Shown here in pieces: positions 27,177-39,100 of a DNA stretch of 64,000 nt. The DNA is from Strigamia acuminata. Taxonomy: Eukaryota; Arthropoda; Chilopoda; Geophilomorpha; Linotaeniidae. Each line of letters opens with the position of its first letter. Positions within the stretch are counted from its first letter, which is position 1. The notes under the pieces are model-generated. The model saw only the letters and a program-made list of their open reading frames with translations. It was not told the origin of the DNA and made no database searches. The stretch is from positions 1,911,501-1,975,500 of the forward strand of contig OX442324.1 of NCBI GenBank assembly GCA_949358305.1. The letters run 5' to 3'. The position numbers and the translations under genes are program-made.

Positions 27177-30100
27177 CTTTTCAATTTTTTTTCATCTTTC
27201 TATTTCCGTTCTCGTTCTGCACCATGTGCGTGTGTCTGTAATAGACACATTTCATTCTGTAAATCTACTCAGTGGTGATGGGCGGAATTTTTGAAGAGAG
27301 GCGAAGCTCCTTCCTTCCTTTGCCATCCCATCGCTGCTTTTAAGTGAGGTAACTTCTTGTCCTGGATGTTCTCAAATAGTCTGAAGGAAAAAAAGGCTTT
27401 TAATTTGATGTTAGCAAGTTGGCATTTTTTGCCCCTTAGTTGGAATATACATATAAGGCGGAAAGAAAAATGGGAGTCAAGTGAAGTGAAGTTGAGTGCA
27501 GTGCAGTGCAGTGATGTCTTTTCTTGAATCCTCGAATCGGTGTTTTTCTTTAATTTCATCATCAGTTTGGTTGCAAAATGGAAACCGAAATGCAAGATAG
27601 CGGGTGCCAAGTTGATTGAGTCCAGCAATGCAGTGTACTTGTAAAATAATCGGAGGTTTAAAATTACATCGAGTTGGTTTGAACTAATTCGGCGAGCAAT
27701 CGTTGCCAGATGGCGGCGTTGAGTTGAGTTGAGTGAAGTTGAGCGCTCGGCTCGACCAACACTCCAAGACTCACTCCGCGAATGAGGATGTAGTGCCGTG
27801 TGAGTTGCACACCTTTGTCTGCAGAGCAGACAGACACGAGGAGGCGAGTCGTGAGTCGTGAGTTGACGGGTTTACGGTGTGGAATTGACTCGGTGGTCCG
27901 TGGTGGCCACGAGGTGAGACGACCATAAATAAAGGCGGTGACGGTGAAACCAACGCTGAAGCGAAATGAGTGCTTCGCTTCCAAAGAAATTTGCAAATTG
28001 TATCTTATATTCTGGCACGAAGGAAGGATACGGGGCTACGGTAGATAGTGCTAACTTACAAGTAGAGTGTACAGAGTATAGTGGTGGCTGAAATTGAATT
28101 TTGTGCTACTTGCAGCTTCGGTTCGTTTCGGTTTGGTGTTGATGAAATTCCAGAGGTTGCAATTTTGAGTGGTGAGAAAGTGCACAGTGTTCGCTACTCT
28201 GTATTGGTTTTTCACTTCACTCCATTTGATGGGACAGTACCAGCTGTGTTTGATTAGAATTAGAATGTCCTCCACTTAAGTTAAAACTCGAAAGAAAGTA
28301 GTATAAAAGAATGGAAGGAAGGAAAAGTGTCAAATGAGTTTGCTTTAAGTAGGAGGGGACGGGAAAAAAAGTGATTTGCATCTAAAAAAGGCTGATGGTC
28401 ACATCTCCTTTGTGGGTGATGTTCATAAGATGAACGCAGACAAGTTTTTCTAGCGCCATTGATGGTTTCAGGGTTAAATAGGGCAACACAATTTAATGAA
28501 GTCATTTTCTTTCTTTTTTTCTTTTTTTTTTCTGCAGTTGCTGCTATTGCTATTGCCATCTGCTGGCCTGGCTTTGAGCTATTATTATTATTATTGCCAA
28601 CTTTTCAACAATATTTCTTTTTATTTCATGTTTCATTTCTACAGTAATTGCAAAGTAGGCCCATGTGATAAAATACGAGCAATTTTTATGATAAACACGG
28701 TTTGTCCTTTTCAACTCGCAGCAATGTCACGTGAATACAAAATATTGGAATGTTTTATTTGTAGAGTTAGGTGTCATTTCTTGGAATATTTTAAGTTAAT
28801 CTGGGAAATAAAGTTATTACACGTGTCAAATTTACTTAATAAATTGGGTAGAAGATGACTTCTTTTTTTTTTTTGCTTTTGGGCAGAGCATAAAATAGAA
28901 TACTAAATGGAATTGTGTGCAATGCATAAGTAAACAAGATGGTCACACTTTATTCAGGTCAGACCTGACGCGGGCAACATAAAGAAAGAAAGAAAAAAAC
29001 ATGTTATAAATTTGTATGTTGAACACCAACAGTTAATGGAAGGGAGAGAAGAGAATAAAAAGAAAAGAGAAGAAAAGAAAAAGAAAAGAAAAGAAATGAA
29101 AGGGATGTTGTGGTCGTCCACTTAGGAGATTTTCTACTTTTATTTCCTTTTCTTTTTCGCATTACAAGTAGTGTGAACTCAACTCAACTCAACTGACTGA
29201 GCAATATTTTCAAATGCATCCAAATATTCAAGTGAAAAACGTCACCAGCAAAACACATACATGTGACTGTCAAAACGAGAGAAAAGGCTTACAGAATTAA
29301 TCTGCATTTTGCACCCATTTTCCAATAAGCAAAAACGGGCAGTGTTATTCAGATTACAAGTAGACACTGGATAAGGGCCATACGAGATTTTCTCGATTCT
29401 TCGCTTATTTTTTCTTGTTCGAAGATAGAAGCGTAATAGTTAGCTTGCCATTGACCTCTTCCCTTGTTGAGCACTTAGCAAGATGAGACAGCGCAGGAGT
29501 TGAGGAGGGTGTCGGCTCTGCTCTGTTCTGCTCGGCTTCGGCTTCGGCTTCGGCTTCGGCTTCGGCAGCAAGCAGCCACTTATCTTGTTAAGCTCGTTAG
29601 TAAATGGGGCACAAGTTCGATATTTCTTTCATTGGCTTGCATCAAACTTTTTCTTATCTTTCCTTTCCTTTCCTTTCCTTGTATTTTTCTTGGCAAATTA
29701 CTCAGTTGTATAGGTAATTCGGTGCACTTGGCCTATCGGTGTAATTATGTGAGCCAAGCTGTGCGTGTGCTGTGCGCGTGCTGTCCATTGCTCGCTGGCC
29801 ATTGCAAGAGTGCTTTTCTTCTCACTTGGCCTGCCCATTAAACCCCAAATTAACACTGGTGACATCTGTTTTCGCTCGCCCTCTTTTCCCATCCTTATTT
29901 CACACTCGAAACGACTTTTTTTCAACAACAATTCCTCAAACTTTGCTCTCTTTATTTCTTTTACCCGTCCATTTGAATTGATTTGAATTGATTTGATTTC
30001 ATTTGATTTGGTTGAAATATCATTTTTTTTCTTTTTTTTTCTGGTGTCATTCATTCATTCATTCATTCATTCATTCATTCATTCATTCATTCATTGTGAA

Positions 30101-33100
30101 AATATGAGCAAAGACTTGTTTTTTTGTGTGAACCAATTGATGGTGGAGAAAGAGCAGTGAACTGTATATCCTGTCACTTAGAAAGAAGAAATCTTATTTG
30201 AGCCTCATCAATAACATCTTTGTTTTGCCCAATGTCACTTCGAGGGCATGAAGGGAAGGGAGGGAGGAAGGGAGTTGTTCATTTCAGCAGATGCTGGTGC
30301 GTAGAGTCAGACCATTGAAAATGAGTTTTTAAATATCTTAATTTGCATGTGTCTATGCTTTTTTTCTTTTTTCTTTTCTTTTCTTTTCGTTTTTTTCCCT
30401 TCTTTTAAACATGGTCGAGGTGTGTCTGGTGGGTCGTTGAACATGAATTCAAATCAGGGCTGCGTGTCTCCATTAGGCAGCAATGCATGTCATGACCTTC
30501 TAACTAAGTGATATTATTAAACAATTATTCCAAGTCCACATTTGCATGTTTGTTTCGTCTAACAAATTTGTTTATCCGATGCTTTCAGCAATATCATTAA
30601 GTTACATTACCGAGAAAAGAAAAGCCTACGGTGCTCGCAACATTATATATATATCGTTCCATTCGTGGAAGGAAGGAAGCAAGGAATGATTGTAAAAACA
30701 AAGCAAGCGCACAAACAAATGTTCTTTCAAGGGCATCCACACTTTTCTGCCTTTGAAAACTTCTTTACGCTTAATCCAACTGAAAAAATGGCGGCTCCAT
30801 TTGAATAACACAACATTCGAGTAGCTGCAATAATAGCGTTAAGTTGGTGGCGGACGGCTATTGATTTTTTCCTACAAACCCCCTCGGAGGACAATGACGT
30901 CATTTGTGGATAGTCTGAAATTACAGTTGCATTTTGTATGTCCAGAATGAATTTAGCCAATGATCTAATTCAATGTGACCGAGATGGGATTCGTTTTTTT
31001 TTATCATTCCGAATAGTACTGAGAAACAATCAAAACAACAAGGACCAAGGATCATATTTTTTGTCTAACAAGCTGCAAATGAATGTTTGTGTGGTTTTGA
31101 TTTTGACTCGTTCGGACTATGGTAGCGTCGAGAAATTTCTTTGATTCGTACTGCGCATCCCATTCTGCGCAGGCGATTTTCTAATTCCAGTTGTTATTTA
31201 GCAGTATTATAAGCCTAATGATGCTAAAATAAAGTAAATAAACAACAATAAAGTCACTATTAAAAGTAATTTACAGTGTCTTACCAAAATATATTTTTTT
31301 ATTTACCTTATTTTTAGCATTATTAGGCCTAATACTGCGAAAAAACAACTGGAATTAGAAAATCGTCTGCGCAGAATGGGTTGGGCAGTAGGAATTTAGC
31401 ATCGAGATAGCGGGCGCAAACTGTAGTAGGCTATTTAATTCCGTCTCATTTGTAACTTCCGGGTTAGCGAGCGATGACGTCTGACCGGATGGTTACCTAA
31501 CCTATCGCTGATGAAATGCCCACCTCGTGGCCTTCTGACTCCACATGTGATAATTAAGATCACCGTGATGCACATTACTCAGCTAAGAAACGAATAACGG
31601 CAACGGAATCTGTTGCGTCAGCATTTTCCATATCGTATGTCGTGTATCGTATTATCGTATTATCGGTTTGGCAATGATTTTCTGCTGGAAAGATGGTTGG
31701 AACAATGTCAATTGATTCACGTTTCGATTTACAGTTGGATGAATTGCATCGATTCACTGTGCAAACGTCGATATCGATTGACAACGTGTGTTAAGAATGA
31801 TTAGCAAGTGTTTATGTTTACCAAAGGTTAATGACCCTTCTTTCGTTTTGGCGAGAATTTTGAAATTTTATTTCTTCTTTTTTTTCTTTTTTGGCAAGAA
31901 TGAAATAGGCCTAATTAAAAGTAACATTTGAACGATTTTTAAGTTTGCACTCATGTTTTTCGTTTTCGCATCATTTATATTTTCTTTCCTCGGTGGAAAG
32001 ATGAAAGTCTGTTTGCCATTAATCACTGCACGGTCACTAAGCGCCGGCGTCGACAAGTTAGTGAGAGAAATAGACTCCACTCCCCCTTTTTCTTTCCCAT
32101 GCAACAGAGAATACTTGTACAGTATTTGGGATTATTACGAACTGCATTCACATGTGCGAGTTGCGAGTTGCGAGTTGTAGTTGGTTTGAATTTCTTTCGC
32201 GTAACGAGAAACAAACTCGAGTATTTGTCATCCGACAAATTGAGCTAGCTCTCTTTTTTGTTTGTTTCTTTGTGTGTTTTTTTTTCCTTTTCTTACTTCA
32301 TTTGTTTGATGATAAAAATTGTGCCGCTAGTTTTTTGTTTGTGTTTTTCTTTCTTTCTCATGGAGTCAAATGGATTTGTCCTAGGAAATGTGCAGTTTTT
32401 ACGACGTAAATAACTGAAGGCTCCATGCAATTCATCTGGCTGAAAGAAGTCTTTTGTTTTCCTTCTCTTCTCAGTGCATGGGATAGGATAGGATGGGATA
32501 GGATGGATGGATGGATGGATGAGTCATGCATCTGAAAGGAATTTTTAAATTTTACCTCGTCAACATGCGTCTGTAATCATCAAAAAAGATGATAAAATAT
32601 AAAGAAAGAGTTGAGCTGTCAATCTGCTCGCTAAATTGCTCGCATCAAGGGCGAATAATACAGAAAACATGCAAACGATCCTAAAACTAGGTAGGAAATG
32701 AAGCGAAATGAGTTGAAAACATAAACACATTGCGTTAATGATTGGGCGTTTAGACGTGTATTTTATTTCATTTCATTTTATTTCATTTCATTTTATTTCA
32801 TTTCATTTTATTTCATTTTATTTCATTTTATTCTTTTCCCTTCTCTTCCCTTCACCCCTACGCGGAGATAATGGTAGGAGCATTGGCAGCAGAGAGTGAA
32901 GCCAATCTATAGATGCAGTCATCTTGGGTTCCTCCAACTGAACAGTCGTTGCCGCGTGCCCGCCCCTGGCCCTGCATTAATGGTTGGTTCCGTGGTGGTT
33001 GCCTATGCCTCGCCTCGACTCGGCTTCGCTGCTTGGTTGCGAGGGAGCGGAGTAATGCTTTGAGATGAGATTGTCTTGCACATTGTGTTTATTGCTGTTG

Positions 33101-36100
33101 TTTGCTCTGGATACTACTAACGTTTACCTCGTCAATGGTAAGCTCAGATTCATTTCATTTTCTCTCTCATTTTCGTCTGGTTGCTTTTGCTTTTGTGTTT
33201 GTGTTCGTCGAGGAAGATGATGGCGAGGACGAGCACCGAGACGAGGATTGTTGCCAAAGTATGATAGATGGCGCCTATGTGCAAAGCGGCAGCTGTTGTG
33301 CTCCTCAATGCTCTCTTTTGTGTGCAAAATGTGGGGACTGGGGAGGGCAAAATGGTTACTCACCATCGCATCACCATCGCATCACCATCCATCCTCCTCT
33401 ATCCTCGAGCATTCGTCTTGTGTTGTGCTCACGCAATTAAAAATCGAACCGATTATTATTTATTTCTTTCTTTTCTCAATGCTGTGCAGTGCTAGTGCTC
33501 GTTTTCTTTCCTCGGCTAATGTTTCGATGCAACAAAGTGATGCTTGTGCATTCGGAATAATTCATGAGGTGATGTGGCTTTGGGGAAGGCGAGGCAAGGC
33601 GTCTCTCTCTCTCTCCTGTGTTTAATGTGCAAATCTTTGCAAAAATCAGCCACGACCATGATCCCCTGCGAAAGAGATGGATACGTGCTAGTATAGAGTA
33701 GTAGAAAATTTGAGAGATTTTTTTTTCTTTTATCTTTTTATTTATTTATTTATTCCTATTGAAATGAAACGGAATTGAGAATAGATTGATTTATGATTTG
33801 TTTGTTTGAATTGCAGCTCAACTTCGCCCTCCACGTATCACCGAGCACCCGGCGGACCTGGTGGTGGCCAAAAACGAGCCGGCCATGCTCAATTGCCAAG
33901 CGGACGGCAAACAACCGGTGACCATCGAGTGGTACAAAGACGGCGAGTTGGTCCGCACTCATTCTGCAGATCCGAAATCACATCGAGTGTTGTTGCCCAG
34001 CGGCTCGCTCTTCTTTCTCAAAGTCGTTCAAGGCAAGAAAGAGCAGGACGCCGGCACATACTGGTGTGTGGCCCGAAACGACGGAGGACACGTGTTCAGC
34101 AAAAACGCCACCCTCGAAATTGCAGGTAAACTCAACTCGCCTCGCCTTGCCAAATCTCGTCATCCAAACCTACCCACACTGCAATGTGGCTACGTTTGGA
34201 TTTCGAGCCTACAAGTACACTCGTTTACACCCCGATTTTCCACTCAAATCACTTTGCATTGCGATTTCATTGCAAAATTGGGGTCACACGATGTGAAAAA
34301 ATTGTGTATCTTCGTTTCCTACGAAACACGTGGAAAAATAATACAAGTACGGAGTATAAAACACTTGAGCCAGAATGCAAATCACGTTTAATGGTACTGT
34401 GTTATTCAATTGCTATGTCAAGTACTCAAATTGCATTTGATTTGTTAATTATGAGTTTGGTCGCTCAACATTCATAACCAATTAGTACGAAATACGAATT
34501 AAGTGCATAAAGAGGAGGTGGAATTCGAAATAAAAACACATTTCGTCGAATTGAATTAATTAATTGATTGATTTACGGTAATTTAATTTAATTTGCTTTA
34601 CTTTATTTCGGGCTACGCGCAATAATGCAGGAATTCTAATTAAAAAGGTGACACGGCGAAAGATAAACTGTCTAGGAAAATGGGGTGTAAATTTTTAAAA
34701 ATGAAGCCAATTTTCGTGCACGTGCAAGCTGGGTAAGCAAGATGGAGTTGAGTTGAGTTGAGTTGAGTTGAGGCTTGAGGGGGGAAACGGGAAGAAGGGA
34801 AGGGAAGGCAAGTCATTGTGTCACTCAGCAATCGAATATGTCTGTCTACAATTTTAGAGGGTGCGTTACTTGATAGCGAGTGATAAACGAGTTGCTTTTC
34901 AAAGAAAGAAAGATTTGCCAAATCTTTTGCCTCTTTGATTTCAATTTTCATATTACCGAATTTTTTGAAAAATAAACCTCTAAGTGTGAACGTGGCAAAT
35001 GTGCTTTTGTTTTGTTGTAGTGACATGACTTGATTACGGGTGCTTAGCAACCGTTTACGCCAATCATTAGTTGGTCGAAACGAGCTGGGCGTTTGTGAAA
35101 ACACTAATTGTTGTTGATTTTAGTCGCTTTTTGCACATGGAACAAATTTGGACAATCAGTCAAATGCGATAAAATGAAAGAAAGAAGAAAAGAAAAGAAA
35201 AGAAAAAGACGTTTTCTATTTGTTTAGTTTGGCTCAAATGTGCTATTTGACCTGACGTGCTTTTTTTTCTTCTTTTTCTTCTTTTTTTTTTTCTTCGTGC
35301 GAGAATTGTTGGTCAAAGTGTTTTTTCTTGTTTGCTGTTGTTTTGCTCTTGGTTTAAAGACAGACAAAGCCGGAGGGATGCGAAAGTGGAAAGTGGAATG
35401 GCAGTCGTTTTGGTGTTAATTATCAGTTGGGTGATGGACGGGGCCGCCTGACGCCCAAGGTGGCAAAGGTGCAACACTGCTCAAGGGTGCATTTTGTGGG
35501 TGCAGCCAAGTTGACGTTGCCAGTGCAGAGATAGATGTCACCTGATTTACGGTCTGCTACCAACGAACTCGCTTGGGAAAGAGAGAGAGAGAGAAGAAAA
35601 ATGACATCCAAGTGGGGGACCTTTTTCTCTTCTCTTTTCTTCCCCTCCGCATGGATGGAGGAGTTTTAGGGGAAATGTGATCGTACCCCTAATCGTCTGT
35701 GTGTGATTTGGTAAAGAAGACGACAAGTCGAGGGTATAATGTGATGATAATAATAATAATAATAATAAATAATAATAATAATAATAATAAATAATAATAA
35801 TAATAATAATAATAAAGATGGATCTACTTGTACTGTATTTTTGTTTTGTTATCGTGGGCATTTTGATGTTACGTGAGCCAACTTATTGTTTGTTTGTTTT
35901 CAGTTCTGCGCGATGATTTTAGGTTGTCGCCAAAAAGTGTGCACGTTTCTGTTGGTGGTACGGCTGTTTTGGAGTGTGTGCCACCTCGGGGTCACCCGGA
36001 ACCGAGTGTGAAATGGAAGAAAAACAACGAGCTGCTCGCACTTCCGATTAACCGAATGCAAATCGAAGAGAATGGCAATTTGGTCATCAACGACGTCCGC

Positions 36101-39100
36101 CAAGCGGACAGTGGACGTTACTTCTGCGTGGCGGTCAACATGGTTGGCATCAGAGAAAGTGCGCCCGCTGTTCTGTCCGTCCACGGTGAGAACAAATAGA
36201 AATACAAAATAGTAATACAAGTAGAATGAAGCTGATTTTTGTTGTTTGATTTTCTTTCGTAGTGAAACCGTTTCTGATCAAACATCCCGAAGATATAACA
36301 TCCATAGCAAATGAGAACGTGTTGTTCGAATGTAAAGTTGGCGGTGACCCGTCGCCCAACATCATTTGGAGGAGACAGGATGGCAAAATGCCTGTCGGAA
36401 GGTTCTTTTTCAATTTCTCTTTTCATTTCATTTCATTTCATTTTGAATTTTATTTCATTTTGAATTTCTTTTGTACCAGAGCACAAATTCAGGAGGACAA
36501 AAGCCTGCAGATCCAGCACGTGACGCCAGCCGACGAAGGATTATACATATGCGAAGCAGAAAATCCAGTTGGAACCGTGTTCGCTTCGGCGACACTAACC
36601 GTTCATTGTAAGTGATTTCAAAGTGACAATAATTGTGCAATTTGAAATGAGCAAATGAAATGAAATGGTTGTGCGCTCGCATTTCAGCCCGTCCGACATT
36701 CCTAGTTTCTCCGAGAGATCAGCGGATAGGCTTAAACGGCATCGCGTCCTTTGAATGTGTCACTACGGGAAATCCACCACCGTCTGTGTTTTGGACGAAA
36801 GAAGGCAACCAAGTGTTGATGTTTCCTGGCCAGCCTCATGGTAGGTTTTCTGTCACTGCCGAAGGAGAGCTCAAGATCTCTGGCGTGCGTCGCGAGGACG
36901 AGGGATATTACGTCTGCTCGGCGCTCAGCGTGGCCGGCAGTTCGATGGCCAAAGCCTATTTGGAAGTGACTGCCATGGCCGACGTGCCGCCACCCATCAT
37001 CCGGGTCGGGCCGGCTAATCAAACGCTGCCAGTCAAAACAGCTGCCATGTTGCCGTGCCAATCGTCTGGCGATCCAACTCCCGTCATCAGTTGGTCGATG
37101 AACGCCGATCCGATTAACGGCAACGATCCACGCATTACGGTCTTGGACTCCGGAACATTGCAAATTGATGGTAAGTTGAGTAAGCACATCTTACTCAAGA
37201 AATCTAATGCAATTTTCTTCTAGATTTGCAACTTTCTGATTCTGGACTGTACACGTGCACAGCTTCGAGCGAGAGCGGAGAAACGTCGTGGAGCGCTTCG
37301 CTGTCTGTCGAATGTACAATTGATTGAGTGATTCCATTTCCAATTCCAATTTCAATTCCAATTCCATTTCAATTCTAGCACCGACAAATCCGAATATCAT
37401 ATTTCACCGTACTTCTGATTTATCCTTATTTCCTGGAGCGCCGGTGAAACCGTTTGCCAGCAACATCACCGACACGTCGTTAGTGCTCAGTTGGAAGCGA
37501 ATTCCAAGAATGGTTGGGCTTATTGGTTTCACAGGCAAGTCGAAATCGGAATAATCGTAATTAATAAATCAATAAATCAATAAATTGATTGTGTTTTTGT
37601 GCTTTTACATCGGTTTTAGTGGAATCGTTCAGCAGCGATTTACAATCAGGATGGGTAATTGCAGCACATCGGATATCAGGCGATACGTACCTCGTTCAGA
37701 ACTTGCGCCCGGACACGAGTTACGTGTTTCTAGTAAGAGCGGAAAATTCGTACGGGCTCGGGGAGCCGAGTCCGGTTTCTGATGTCTATCGAACCTTAGG
37801 TACTGTAATTTACAAATACAGAGTAGCGGTATTTGTTAATTGTTGAAATTGTTGAAATTGTTTTTAGGTCTGCATCGTTCGGTGCCTGATTACGATTTGG
37901 ATGAGGCGCGAATCAGACTTGGCAACAATGTAGTGGAATTGAAAGACGTTAAAGCGATCAGTTCCACTGAAATTCGACTTGTGTGGAATGTAATGAGAAT
38001 GATACGCGATAGATATGTTTGCTATTTTTTGATCTGAATCCCTGTGCAGGTGAAATCGGCGGAAAATTACGTCGAAGGATTTTACATCCGCTTTCGTGAC
38101 ATGAGTGGCGGCTCACAAAAATACAACATGGTCACGGTACTTAATGCAGGAGCGTCTTCATACGTCGTAATCAATTTGCGCAAGTTCACGAAATACGAAT
38201 TCTTCTTGGTACCCTTTTATAAGACGGTGGACGGTATGCCTAGCAATTCAAAAAGCGAACAAACCTTGGAAGATGGTCAGTCTCTCTCAGTCATTTTTCT
38301 TTGTAAATACAGTAGCAAGTGAATGTTTGTTTTTTTTCTTTGATGTTTCAGTTCCTTCTGCTGCACCTGATAATGTCCAAATACGAATTGTCAACTTAAC
38401 GAGTGCTGTCATTCGTTGGTCTCCTCCACCCCCGCAACACCGCAACGGAATTCTTTTAGGCTATCAGGTAATGACACCAATTCAATTCAATTGGAATGGA
38501 ATGGAATGTTTTTTACATTTTCAGATTCATATCAAAGGAAACGGTTCCATTTTACATTCGAATCTATCGACCAATGCTACTTCGACATCGGCCAGCCTGT
38601 ACAACTTGACGGTGGGAGCCCTTTATACGGTGCGATGTGTTGCGTTCACTCGCGCTGGGCTCGGACCATTCAGTGCACCCATAGTTCTTCGAATGGGTAT
38701 GTTGATTTTAATTTTTGTCTTTTAATTTTAATTTTAATTTTTTAATTTTAATTTTTTAATTTTAATTTTTTAATTTTAATTTTTTAATTTTAATTTTTTA
38801 ATTTTAATTTTTTAATTTTAATTTTAATTTAGATCCAAGTTTGCTTCAAATGACGGAACATTCGAACGGTTCGTTGACGCAGACGCTGCACGACATTGCA
38901 AGGCAGCCGTGGTTTATTGTGATGATCGGAGGACTCATCTTCTTGGTGCTCGGTGTGTTTTGCATAATGCTTTTCTTGAAACGACGTGCGGCGAAAAAGA
39001 AGGCGTTGAGCACTTCTCTGACGGCCGAGGAACTGACGAGGGCAAACTTGAATGCTCGAAACACCGTGTGGATCGAGCGTGGTTGGGCACCGCCGGACAT

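Larger units (their letters stand above)
18575..33064 (+). other. robo: robo intron 1 (exon 1A to 1B), non-coding
   Basis: No exon of a known protein was found in 14.5 kb. GC-richer islands stand out at about 25010-25250, 27690-27980 (with CCAGATGGCGGC near 27704) and 29450-29860. One MITE (31151-31388) and many microsatellites lie here. Long first introns of robo genes commonly hold enhancers; that role is inference. Confidence 0.6.

Noticed and set aside
27664-27996. 110-codon minus-strand frame in an intronic GC-rich island
   Set aside because: No similarity recognised and no splice signals that extend it; the island itself is noted as possible regulatory DNA.
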